The translations under genes and the position numbers were made by a program. Shown here in pieces: positions 33,399 through 41,316 of a DNA stretch of 54,274 nt. The stretch covers positions 1 to 54,274 of the forward strand of contig CAVRVD010000005.1 in the NCBI GenBank assembly GCA_963724535.1, written 5' to 3'. The notes beneath the pieces were generated by a model. It saw nothing but the letters and a program-made list of their open reading frames with translations, was not told the origin of the DNA and did no database searches. Source of the stretch: JADJPO01 sp963724535 (GTDB lineage: Bacteria > Actinomycetota > Actinomycetes > Actinomycetales > Kineosporiaceae). Positions within the stretch are counted from its first letter, which is position 1. Each line of letters starts with the position of its first letter.

Positions 33399-34433
33399 AT
33401 GGACGTCGCGCAGCAGCGACGCCTGGTGGCTCTCGGAGCCAGCGGGGCGCTGCTGCTCGCCGCCGTCACCGCGGGGGTGAGCATCGGCGCGGTGCAGCTC
33501 GCGCCGTCCGGCGTGTTCTCCTCCCTGCTACGCGGCGTCGGCGTTCCGTTGGGCACCCCGCTGGGTGACCTGGAGGCGGGGCTGCTGCTCGACCTGCGCC
33601 TGCCCCGGGTGGTGCTGGCTGCGCTGGTCGGCGGGATGCTCGCGATCGCCGGAGCCTCCTACCAGGGGGTGTTCCGCAACCCGCTCGCCGACCCGTACCT
33701 GCTCGGCGCCGCGGCCGGTGCGGGGCTCGGCGCCACCCTGGTGATCACCCACTCCCCGAGCGGGATCGGGCCGTTGCCCACGTTGCCGGCGGCGGCGTTC
33801 GCCGGGGCGCTGATCGGGGTCGGTCTGTCCTACGCGCTCGGCTCGGTGGCCGCCCGGCACGGCGGCGGCAGCGCCACTCTGCTGCTCGCCGGGATCGCGG
33901 TGACCGCGTTCCTCACCGCGATCCAGACCTTCGTGCAACAGGCCAACGCCGACTCGCTGCGCCAGGTCTACTCGTGGATCCTCGGTCAGCTCGGGGCGGC
34001 CAGCTGGAGCCAGGTGCACCTGGTGCTTCCCTACATGGCCGTCTCGACCGCCGTACTGCTGTTCGCCGGCCGGGCACTCGACGTGCTCTCCGTCGGCGAC
34101 GACGAGGCGACCACCCTCGGCGTGCACCCGACGCGGGTGCGGTTCGTCGTCCTGCTCGCCGCGTCGCTCGGCACCGCCTCGGCGGTCGCGGTGAGCGGGC
34201 TGATCGGGTTCGTCGGACTGGTGATCCCGCATGTGGTGCGGCGGCTGGCGGGTAGCTCCTACCGGACCGTGCTGCCGGTCTCGCTGCTGTTCGGCGGTGC
34301 GTTCCTGGTGCTCGCCGACCTGGCTGCCCGCACTGTCCTGGCTCCGGCCGAGCTGCCGATCGGGGTGGTCACCGCGTTCGTCGGTGCGCCGTTCTTCGCG
34401 GCGCTGCTCCGCCTGGGCGGTGGTTCCTCGTGA
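33399..34433 (+). CDS. btuC: Corrinoid ABC transporter permease (BtuC/FecCD family)
   Basis: 344-residue permease with about ten membrane helices. Family landmarks are RLPRVVLAALVGGMLAIAGA, then FRNPLADPYLLGAAAGAGLG, and the ATPase-docking region GLIGFVGLVIPHVVRRLAG. It follows the binding-protein gene by 24 nt, with GGAGGAG upstream of ATG 33399. Confidence 0.93.
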   Translation: MDVAQQRRLVALGASGALLLAAVTAGVSIGAVQLAPSGVFSSLLRGVGVPLGTPLGDLEAGLLLDLRLPRVVLAALVGGMLAIAGASYQGVFRNPLADPYLLGAAAGAGLGATLVITHSPSGIGPLPTLPAAAFAGALIGVGLSYALGSVAARHGGGSATLLLAGIAVTAFLTAIQTFVQQANADSLRQVYSWILGQLGAASWSQVHLVLPYMAVSTAVLLFAGRALDVLSVGDDEATTLGVHPTRVRFVVLLAASLGTASAVAVSGLIGFVGLVIPHVVRRLAGSSYRTVLPVSLLFGGAFLVLADLAARTVLAPAELPIGVVTAFVGAPFFAALLRLGGGSS

Positions 34434-34440
34434 GTCGGCC

Positions 34441-35214
34441 GTGAGCCTGCTCGAGGTGGTCGACGTCCGCGTGCGGCTGGGTCGCGCCACCGTTCTGGAC
34501 GGGGTCGACCTGGCGGTCCGGGAGGGCGGCTGGACCGCGGTGGTCGGCCCGAACGGCGCCGGCAAGTCGACGCTGCTTCGGGCGGTGGCCGGGCTGGCCC
34601 GGCACTCCGGGCGGGTGGTCATGGACGGCGCCGACCTGGTCGCCGCCTCGCCCAGGCAGCGGGCCCGGCTGGTCGGGTATGCGCCGCAGACACCGGTGCT
34701 GCCCGAGGCCTTGCCGGTGCGGGACTACGTGATGCTTGGCCGGACCCCGCACCGGGCGCTGCTGGCCTCGCCCCGCTCGGTCGACCACGAGGAGGTGGCC
34801 CGGGCCCTGGACCGGCTTGACCTGACCGCGCTGGGCGACCGCCCGCTGCGCACCTTGTCCGGCGGTGAGCGGCAGCGCGCCGTCCTGGCCCGGGTGCTCG
34901 CCCAACGGCCCCGGCTGGTGCTGCTCGACGAGCCGACCTCCTCGCTGGATCTCGGCCATGCCCAACAGGTCCTGGAGCTGGTCGACCGGCTGCGCGGTCA
35001 GGAGGGGCTGACCGTGCTGGCCACCCTGCACGATCTGGTGCTGGCGGCGCAGTACGCCGACCACCTGGTGCTGCTGGACCGCGGCCGGGTGGTCGCGGCC
35101 GGGTCCCCTCAGGAGGTGCTGACCGAGGCCAACCTGGCCACCCACTACGGCGCGCACGCCGAGGTGGTCTCCGGTCCGGACGGGGTACGGGTGCACCCGG
35201 TGCGGCCCCGATGA
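34441..35214 (+). CDS. btuD: Corrinoid ABC transporter ATP-binding protein (BtuD type)
   Basis: 257-residue ATPase. Walker A GPNGAGKST lies near residue 37, the Q-loop is VGYAPQTPVLPE, the signature LSGGERQRAVLARVL, and Walker B LVLLDEPTSSLD is followed by the switch His in TLHDL. GTG 34441 gives the normal N-terminus VSLLEVVDV, 7 nt after the permease stop. Its stop overlaps the cbiZ ATG by 4 nt. Confidence 0.93.
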   Translation: MSLLEVVDVRVRLGRATVLDGVDLAVREGGWTAVVGPNGAGKSTLLRAVAGLARHSGRVVMDGADLVAASPRQRARLVGYAPQTPVLPEALPVRDYVMLGRTPHRALLASPRSVDHEEVARALDRLDLTALGDRPLRTLSGGERQRAVLARVLAQRPRLVLLDEPTSSLDLGHAQQVLELVDRLRGQEGLTVLATLHDLVLAAQYADHLVLLDRGRVVAAGSPQEVLTEANLATHYGAHAEVVSGPDGVRVHPVRPR

Positions 35215-35963
35215 GGTCATCGGCGCCGAAGCTGCGCCAGTCCTGGACCGACATGGGCCCGGACGGCGTGCCGCTGCCCAGACCGGCTCTCGTGCAAGTG
35301 TTCCCACATGGATGGCGGGCGATCTCGACGGCGGTCGTCGGCGGCGGGATCACACCGGTCGGGTGGTGGCTGAACGCCCAGGTGAGCCGGGCCTATGCCC
35401 ACCCTGACCCGGTGGCGCACGGGGTGCAGATCGCCCAGGAGCTCGGTCTGGACGTCACCACGCCCGGGGTGGTCATGCTGACCGCCGCCGACACCTCCCG
35501 GTACACCACGGCGCTCGAGGTCGGGGTCGAGGTGGTGGCCACCGTCGGGCTCGGGCTCCCGGTGCCCGCCGCGGCGCCCGACGACGTGGACTGGGCCTCG
35601 ACGCAGGCCCCGACCCTCGATGCGGTCCGGCCCGGGACGATCAACCTGCTGGTGTGCGTGCCCGTTCCCCTGGCGGACGCGGCGTTGGTCAACGCCGTGG
35701 TCACGGCCACCGAGGCGAAGACCCAGGCGCTGGTCGAGGCCGGGGTGCCGGGAACGGGCACCTGCTCCGACGCGGTGTGCATCGCCTGCCCGCGACCGGG
35801 TGACGGTTCCGGCGAGGCACAGGCCTACGGCGGGCCGAGGTCGCGCTGGGGTGCTCGGCTGGCCCGCGCCGTCCACTCGGCCGTCGCGGCCGGTACCGCG
35901 GACTGGACGTCGGTCCATCCACCCGGCGACGAGCACCGCCGGTGGGGTGCGCACTGGCCCTGA
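35211..35963 (+). CDS. cbiZ: Adenosylcobinamide amidohydrolase CbiZ
   Basis: 250-residue amidohydrolase that removes the aminopropanol side chain of adenosylcobinamide to give adenosylcobyric acid, allowing salvage of foreign corrinoids. Recognisable segments are AISTAVVGGGITPVGWWLNA near residue 37, ATVGLGLPVPA, INLLVCVPVPLADAALVNAV and GTGTCSDAVCIACP. ATG 35211 is coupled to btuD through ATGA. Its presence in a riboswitch-controlled uptake operon makes the whole unit a cobinamide-salvage module. Confidence 0.9.
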   Translation: MRSSAPKLRQSWTDMGPDGVPLPRPALVQVFPHGWRAISTAVVGGGITPVGWWLNAQVSRAYAHPDPVAHGVQIAQELGLDVTTPGVVMLTAADTSRYTTALEVGVEVVATVGLGLPVPAAAPDDVDWASTQAPTLDAVRPGTINLLVCVPVPLADAALVNAVVTATEAKTQALVEAGVPGTGTCSDAVCIACPRPGDGSGEAQAYGGPRSRWGARLARAVHSAVAAGTADWTSVHPPGDEHRRWGAHWP

Positions 35964-35990
35964 CCTGCCGGCGAGGAGCCAGGCCGGACA

Positions 35991-36015
35991 GGTCAGGTCA
36001 GGTCAGGTCAGGTCG
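35991..36015 (+). repeat. Pentanucleotide repeat GGTCA x5 across a stop codon
   Basis: Four GGTCA units and a final GGTCG. The minus-strand stop of the FUSC gene (36008-36010) is formed by the repeat, so changes in unit number would alter that protein's C-terminus. Confidence 0.9.
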
Positions 36016-37177
36016 AGCGTGCGGGTGGCACGGCGGCGACGGCCTCGTCCAGGCCCATCCCGGTGACCTGCAACAGGTCGACGACCACCGACCGGACCTG
36101 GGCGAGCACCACCTCGGTGGACAGCTGACCGGTGCGCTCCAGGTCTGCGGTGGCCCGGGCCGCGGCGAGCAGCGGGGGGCGGGCGTTGGCCAGGGTCACG
36201 TTGTCGAGCAGTACCTGAGCCAGCACCTCGCTGGCGGTGGCCAGGTCTGTCAGCAGGCTCAGGTACGACGGCGGCACCTGCTCGCCGGTGGAGATCGCCA
36301 CGACCACCCGGCGGGCCAGCACGCGGGTGCCGCGCAGGGCCCGGTCCAGCGGCTCGATGAGCACCACGACGCGGTGCACGTCCCCCCGCTGCGGACGCAG
36401 CAGCGGCGAGGAGGCGATGGCGTCCATGCCCTCCTCGGCGGCGTCCTCCAGCTCGCGTACCAGGCGTTCGCTCATTCGGGCCTGGGCGAGCACCGCGCTC
36501 GCCAGCTCGATGTCATCGGCCCGGACCGCCTCGGCGGTGCCACGCAACAGCCGGGCGATGGTGCCGGCCACCTCGGAGGCCTGCATTCGGGGCTGGCGCA
36601 ACGGTGCCGACGGCACCACCACCGCGGCCAGCAGCGCGACGGCGCCACCGATCATGGCGTCGATCCAGCGGGTGAACGTCTGCCCCGGTCCGGGGGCCAG
36701 GGTGACCACGAAGATGCTCTGGACGCCGGACTGGATCACCAGCAGCTGGCCGGCGTCGAGCAGCAGCGCGACCGTCATCGCGGTCGCGGTGACCAGCGCT
36801 ATCTGCCAGGTGCCGTAGCCCGCGACGGCCACGAACAAGTCGGCCACGAGCACCCCGACGGCGACCCCCACCGTCACCTCGGCGACCCGACGCAGCCGCT
36901 GGGCGTAGCTCATCCCGAGGCAGATCAGGGCGACGATGGGCGCGAACACCGGATCCGGGTGCCCGACCAGGTGCCGAGCGACGAACCAGGCCAGGCCGGC
37001 GGCGACAGCCGCCTGGACGACGTGCCATGCCTTGCCGCGGACCCGGCCAACGCGGGTGCGCAGGGAGCGCCGGGCCCGGGTGCGCGCCCGCTCGACGAGC
37101 TCCTCCAGGCGGCGCTCGGCCCGCTCCCGCTCGCCCGGGTTCACCACCGGACCAGTGTGGCCCACCGGCCGTGGCAC
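36008..37177 (-). CDS. FUSC / aromatic acid exporter-family membrane protein
   Basis: 389 residues from GTG 37177; GTG 37147 or 37144 would give a protein 10-11 residues shorter. The N-terminus is a basic helix (RERAERRLEELVERARTRAR). It is followed by about six membrane segments of one FUSC half-module (AWHVVQAAVAAGLAWFVARH; VFAPIVALICLGMSYAQRL) and a long cytoplasmic helical domain. Related proteins export aromatic acids or other amphiphiles; the substrate is unknown. It converges on cbiZ. Confidence 0.82.
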   Translation of the reverse strand: MPRPVGHTGPVVNPGERERAERRLEELVERARTRARRSLRTRVGRVRGKAWHVVQAAVAAGLAWFVARHLVGHPDPVFAPIVALICLGMSYAQRLRRVAEVTVGVAVGVLVADLFVAVAGYGTWQIALVTATAMTVALLLDAGQLLVIQSGVQSIFVVTLAPGPGQTFTRWIDAMIGGAVALLAAVVVPSAPLRQPRMQASEVAGTIARLLRGTAEAVRADDIELASAVLAQARMSERLVRELEDAAEEGMDAIASSPLLRPQRGDVHRVVVLIEPLDRALRGTRVLARRVVVAISTGEQVPPSYLSLLTDLATASEVLAQVLLDNVTLANARPPLLAAARATADLERTGQLSTEVVLAQVRSVVVDLLQVTGMGLDEAVAAVPPARST

Positions 37178-37253
37178 ACCCGCCGGACCCCGGCGACCGC
37201 ATCATCGTCGCGTTCGGACGCTCCCCAGGGCATCGCGTGGGTGAAGATGACTC

Positions 37254-37745
37254 ATGTCCCGGGTATGGAGCGTGCTGGACAGCCCGATCGGGCCACTCAC
37301 CCTGGTCGGTGACGGTCGGGCGCTGACCGGTGTCTACTTCGACGGCCACCGGTCGTCCGTGCCGGCCGTGGTCGCCTCCGAACGGGGCGACGACGACGCC
37401 GTGCTCAGCCTGGCCGCCACCCAGCTCGCCGAGTACTTCGCCCGCACCCGGACCGCCTTCGAGCTGGCGACCATCGCCCACGGCACCCCCTTCCAACACC
37501 GGGTCTGGACGGCGCTGCGGCAGATCCCCTACGGCCAGACCACTACCTACGGGGACGTCGCCGGCGCGCTCGGGCTGTCACGGTCCGCCTCCCGGGCCGT
37601 TGGGCTGGCCAACGGCGCCAACCCGCTGTCGATCGTCGTCCCGTGCCATCGGGTGATCGGCGCGAACGGCACGTTGACCGGCTACGGCGGCGGGCTGGAG
37701 CGCAAGCGGTACCTGCTGGACCTGGAGCTCCCCGCGCTGTTCTGA
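37254..37745 (+). CDS. ogt: Methylated-DNA-protein cysteine S-methyltransferase (Ogt)
   Basis: 163-residue suicide DNA repair protein that removes O6-alkyl groups from guanine. The active-site motif VPCHRVIG lies at about residues 131-138 with the acceptor Cys133. The DNA-binding helix-turn-helix segment GTPFQHRVWTALRQIPYGQT precedes it. ATG 37254 follows GTGAAGATG. It is a standalone Ogt with no AdaA domain, divergent from the FUSC gene. Confidence 0.93.
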   Translation: MSRVWSVLDSPIGPLTLVGDGRALTGVYFDGHRSSVPAVVASERGDDDAVLSLAATQLAEYFARTRTAFELATIAHGTPFQHRVWTALRQIPYGQTTTYGDVAGALGLSRSASRAVGLANGANPLSIVVPCHRVIGANGTLTGYGGGLERKRYLLDLELPALF

Positions 37746-37884
37746 CGCGTCCTCGCGCCGCGCAGACGGCGGATGGCCGCGTCGGGCGGGCCGATTCACC
37801 TCTCGAGACGGCGGCGGACCCGGCCCGCTCGGTGTGGGCCCCCGTTCGGAAAGGCCTTGCGCCGGGTGTCGCCCCTGCTCTGGG

Positions 37885-38562
37885 ATGAGCGCCATGACCA
37901 CCCCACCGGCCGTGCCGTCCGCCGTCAACCGCAAGCCCGACCGGTCCCCGGACGACCGTGCTGTCCTGGACGCGCTCCTGGACGCCGTCCTCGTCGGGAC
38001 ACTGGCCACGGTGGCCGGCGGCGAGCCGTGGGCGGTGCCGATGCTGTTCGCCCGGGACAGCGACCGGATCCTGCTGCACGGTTCGACCGGCGCGGGGGCT
38101 CTGCGGCATGTCGCGGCCGGGGCGCCGGCGGTGCTCAGCGTGATCGCGCTCGACGGGATCGTGGTGGCGCACAACACCTTCGAGTCCTCGGCCAACTACC
38201 GATCGGCCGTGGTCCGCGGCCGGGTGGTCCCGCTGACCGGCCCGGAGCAGGCGCGGGCCCTCGACCTGCTCAGCGACCGACTGATCCCCGGTCGGACCGG
38301 CGAGGTCGCGCCGTCCACGCCCAAGGAACGCTCCGCCACGCTGGCCATGGCGCTGCCCATCGTCGACGGCTTGTGGACGGTCAAGGTCCGCACCGGCGGG
38401 CCGTCGGTCCCCGAGGGGCCGACCGACGCCTGGTCCGGGGTGGTGGCGCTGCGCACGGTCGCCGACCCCCCGCAGCCGGCCGCCTGGGTGCCCGAGGGCG
38501 ATCCGCTGCCGGACTCGGTGCGGCGGTTGGTGAACCGGGTGACCGCCGGTTGGCTGAGGTGA
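37885..38562 (+). CDS. Pyridoxamine 5'-phosphate oxidase-family protein (NimA-like)
   Basis: 225-residue FMN-binding split-barrel protein. Features: LVGTLATVAGGEPWAVPMLF near residue 37, LLHGSTGAGALRHV, a conserved AHNTFESSANYRSAVVRGR and a C-terminal WTVKVRTGGPSVPEGP. ATG 37885 or ATG 37894 are both possible. The stop overlaps the downstream EamA transporter's GTG by 4 nt, so the two are coupled. The substrate is unknown. Confidence 0.82.
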   Translation: MSAMTTPPAVPSAVNRKPDRSPDDRAVLDALLDAVLVGTLATVAGGEPWAVPMLFARDSDRILLHGSTGAGALRHVAAGAPAVLSVIALDGIVVAHNTFESSANYRSAVVRGRVVPLTGPEQARALDLLSDRLIPGRTGEVAPSTPKERSATLAMALPIVDGLWTVKVRTGGPSVPEGPTDAWSGVVALRTVADPPQPAAWVPEGDPLPDSVRRLVNRVTAGWLR

Positions 38563-39548
38563 GCGCGGCTGCCACCGGGGCGCCGCCCGACGTCCGGACG
38601 CCGCGGCTGCCCTGGCAGGTCAAGTTCGCTGCCCTGAGCCTGATCTGGGGCTCCAGCTTCCTGTTGATCAAGTTGGGCCTGGCCGCCCTGCAGCCGGTGC
38701 AGATCGCCTGGCTGCGGGTGCTCGCCGGGGCGGGCGTGCTGCTCGGACTGCTGCTGGCGAGCGGGCAACGCCTGCCCGGACCCGGACGGATCTGGTGGCA
38801 CGTCTCGGTTTCCGGCTTCTTCCTGGCCACCTTCCCGTTCACCCTGTTCGCGGCCAGCGAGGAGCGGATCCCCTCGGCGCTGGCCGGGATCGGCAACGCG
38901 ACGACCCCACTCGCCTCGGTGCTCTTCGGAGCGTTGCTGCTGCCCGCCGTCCGGCTGCCGGCCCGGACCGTGGGCGCCGTGCTGGTCGGTCTGGCCGGGG
39001 TCGTGGTGATCATGCAGCCGTGGCAGCTGGACGGCGCGCCGGATCCGGCCGGGTTCGCCATGGCCCTGACCGCCGGGGCCAGCTACGGGCTGGGCTGGAC
39101 CTACGTCAAGCGCACCATGTCCGGCCGCGATCTCGGCGGGCTGGCCCTGCCGACGGCCCAGCTGGCCGCTGCCGCCGTCCAGCTGACCGCGGTGGTGCTG
39201 GTCTGGTGGGCCGGGTCCGGCCTCGACTCGCCGCTGAGCCTGCGGGCCGCCGACCTGGGCGCGGCGCCCGAGGTGGCGGTGTGGGTCTCGCTCGCCGCGG
39301 TCGGACTGCTCGGCGCGCTGGGCACCGGGCTGGCGCAGATGTTCCAGTTCGATGTGGTCCGTGCCGCGGGACCGACGGTGGCCACCACGGTCACCTACCT
39401 GATCCCGGTGGTCGCGGTCTGCCTCGGTGTGCTGCTGCTCGGTGAGCGGTTGGCCTGGCCACAGCTGCTCGGCGCCGCCGTCGTGCTGAGCTGCGCGATG
39501 GTGATCGGCTCAGGGACCGTCGGCTCGGCCGCCCGCCGCCGCCGGTAA
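38559..39548 (+). CDS. EamA/DMT-family transporter
   Basis: 329-residue inner-membrane transporter with ten predicted helices in two EamA repeats. Repeat one starts FAALSLIWGSSFLLIKLGLA; repeat two starts FAMALTAGASYGLGWTYVKR and ends with LIPVVAVCLGVLLLGERLAW. GTG 38559 (GTGA overlap with the preceding gene) is the natural start, although the frame is open further left through the neighbouring gene. Such proteins usually export amino acids or metabolites. Confidence 0.88.
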   Translation: MSAAATGAPPDVRTPRLPWQVKFAALSLIWGSSFLLIKLGLAALQPVQIAWLRVLAGAGVLLGLLLASGQRLPGPGRIWWHVSVSGFFLATFPFTLFAASEERIPSALAGIGNATTPLASVLFGALLLPAVRLPARTVGAVLVGLAGVVVIMQPWQLDGAPDPAGFAMALTAGASYGLGWTYVKRTMSGRDLGGLALPTAQLAAAAVQLTAVVLVWWAGSGLDSPLSLRAADLGAAPEVAVWVSLAAVGLLGALGTGLAQMFQFDVVRAAGPTVATTVTYLIPVVAVCLGVLLLGERLAWPQLLGAAVVLSCAMVIGSGTVGSAARRRR

Positions 39549-39581
39549 AGACCCTCACCGGCGGCGTCCGATAGACAGCAC

Positions 39582-41129
39582 ATGACCCAGCCCGCCACGC
39601 CGCGGGTCGGCCCCGGCCTGCCCGCCCCGCGCCGTCCGGACGCCACCACCCTCGCCACGCCTGAGACCGACCTGCCGACCGCCCTCACCGCGAGCCCGGC
39701 GGCCCTGGCCCGGGCCGAGGTGGTCGTGATCGGCGACGGACCGCATCCGGGTCCGGACGCCGTCACCGTGGCCCGCGAGATCGCCCACCGACTGGACGGC
39801 GAGCCGGGCCGGGTCGTCCTCCTCGCCCATGCTCCGCCCACCCGATCCGGCGGCGACCCGGGTGCCCGCCCGGAGGAGGGCCCGGGGCCGCATGTCCGGC
39901 CGCACCCGGTGCCGGCGCACTGGGTCGGCCCGCTGGTGCGCAGCTGGGCCGAGCAGGGACTGGACTGGGGGCAGATGCAGGACGAGCTGGCCGCCGTCCG
40001 GCGCCAGGTCGCGCTGAACTTCGGTGCACCGTCGCTGCGTGGCAGCGGGGTCGCGGTGGCGGTCGGGACGGTCCGCCTGCTCGATCGCGGTCGCATCGCG
40101 TTCGACGGCGCCTTCGACGACCGCGCGGAGCACCACATCCTTACCCCGCAGCGGATCGTCCTGGCCACCGGGGCGGCGTCGGTGCCGCCCGACGTCGCCG
40201 GTGTGGCCGAGACCCAGCTGCACCTGGCCGAGTCGGTGCTCGACCTGCCCGCCCGGCCCAGCTCCGTCGTCGTCTACGGGGGCGGCGCCCACGGCTGCGA
40301 GATGGCCCAGGGCCTGGCTCGGGCCGGGGCCACAGTGACCTTGATCGAGTCCGGGCCGCGGCTGCTGGCCGACCTGCCGGACGGCGTGGCCCAGCTGGTC
40401 GTCGACGCTCTGCACGCCGACGGGGTGCGGATGATGACCGGGGCCCGGCTGGTCAGCGTCGCCCCGACCCTGGACGGTGGGGCGTGGGTCGGCACCGACA
40501 ACGGGGACGTCGCCGCTGAGGCGTTCGTGCTGGCCACCGGACGGCGGGCCCGCTGCGCCGGGCTCGACCTGGCCGCCGCCGGGGCCGGCACCGGTCCGGC
40601 CGGTCAGGTCCTCGTCGACGACCGGCTGCGGGCCGGGTCCGGGACCGTGCTCGCCTGCGGCGAGATGACCGGGATGCTCGGCTACGGGGGTGCACCGGGG
40701 CCGATGGCCCGGGTGCTGGCCGCCAACGCGACCAGCCGGCGTGGCACGGCCCGGTTCGAGCCCCCGGCCCAGGCTCGCCTGACCCGGACCGACCCCGAGG
40801 TCGTCCTGGTCGGCGATCCGGCGGTGCTGAGCAGCCTGCCCGCCGGAGCGGTCTCCGGCAGCTCGACCGGACCCGGCGAGGGCACCTCGGTCCAGGTGGT
40901 CCTGGCCGCTGGGGGCAGCCGGGGAGTGCTCGGCCGGTCGGGCCACACCGGTCGGACGCTGGCCGCCGCAGTGCTCGTCGGTCCGGGTGCTGGCGAGGCC
41001 GCCGGGCAGCTGGTGCTCGCGGCCTCCGCTCACCTGCCGGCAGCGAGCCTGATCGACATCGACGCCCCGGACGGCACCTGGGCCGCGGCGATCCAGTCCT
41101 GTGTGGCGCGCACCCTCGCCGATGGGTGA
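39582..41129 (+). CDS. Degenerate pyridine nucleotide-disulfide oxidoreductase-like flavoprotein
   Basis: 515 residues with the domain order of dihydrolipoamide dehydrogenase/mercuric reductase but worn catalytic sites. The central NAD(P)H-binding domain is good (VVYGGGAHGCEMAQGLARAG near residue 229), and VLATGAASVPPD and VLATGRRARCAGLDL fit FAD-contact positions. The N-terminal FAD dinucleotide motif is replaced by VVVIGDGPHPGPDAVTVARE. No CxxxxC redox pair is present, and the C-terminal His-Glu dyad is absent from IDAPDGTWAAAIQS. It is unlikely to be a disulfide reductase and may be a non-catalytic or repurposed flavoprotein. Confidence 0.75.
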   Translation: MTQPATPRVGPGLPAPRRPDATTLATPETDLPTALTASPAALARAEVVVIGDGPHPGPDAVTVAREIAHRLDGEPGRVVLLAHAPPTRSGGDPGARPEEGPGPHVRPHPVPAHWVGPLVRSWAEQGLDWGQMQDELAAVRRQVALNFGAPSLRGSGVAVAVGTVRLLDRGRIAFDGAFDDRAEHHILTPQRIVLATGAASVPPDVAGVAETQLHLAESVLDLPARPSSVVVYGGGAHGCEMAQGLARAGATVTLIESGPRLLADLPDGVAQLVVDALHADGVRMMTGARLVSVAPTLDGGAWVGTDNGDVAAEAFVLATGRRARCAGLDLAAAGAGTGPAGQVLVDDRLRAGSGTVLACGEMTGMLGYGGAPGPMARVLAANATSRRGTARFEPPAQARLTRTDPEVVLVGDPAVLSSLPAGAVSGSSTGPGEGTSVQVVLAAGGSRGVLGRSGHTGRTLAAAVLVGPGAGEAAGQLVLAASAHLPAASLIDIDAPDGTWAAAIQSCVARTLADG

Positions 41130-41160
41130 CCGGGCTGCCCCCCGCGCCCCAGTGGCGGGC

Positions 41161-41284
41161 GCAACGTCACACAGCGCCCGTCGGACGGGTGCAACGTCAC
41201 ACAGCGCCCGTCGGACGGGTGCAACGTCACACAGCGCCCAGGAACTGAGGGTGCAACGTCACACAGTGCCCAGGAACTGGGGGC
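41161..41284 (+). repeat. 30-32 bp tandem repeat, four units, between convergent genes
   Basis: Units begin GCAACGTCACACAGCGCCC at 41161, 41191, 41221 and 41253. Two 30-bp units carry GTCGGACGGGT and two 32-bp units carry AGGAACTGAGGGT-type tails. Flanking GGGCGC and GCGCCC around the conserved core can form a short hairpin. The array fills the space between the stops of the flavoprotein and patatin-like genes. Confidence 0.9.
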
Positions 41285-41316
41285 GCCCAGGGAACCTGGC
41301 AGCGCCCGAAACGGGC

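Noticed and set aside
37773..38558. Upstream extension of the EamA transporter frame
   Set aside because: It overlaps the PPOX gene in another frame; the GTG at 38559 coupled to that gene's stop gives the proper transporter N-terminus.
41161..41284. Possible short CRISPR array
   Set aside because: The conserved core is 19 bp and the intervening 11-13 bp are themselves repeated, so these are tandem repeats.
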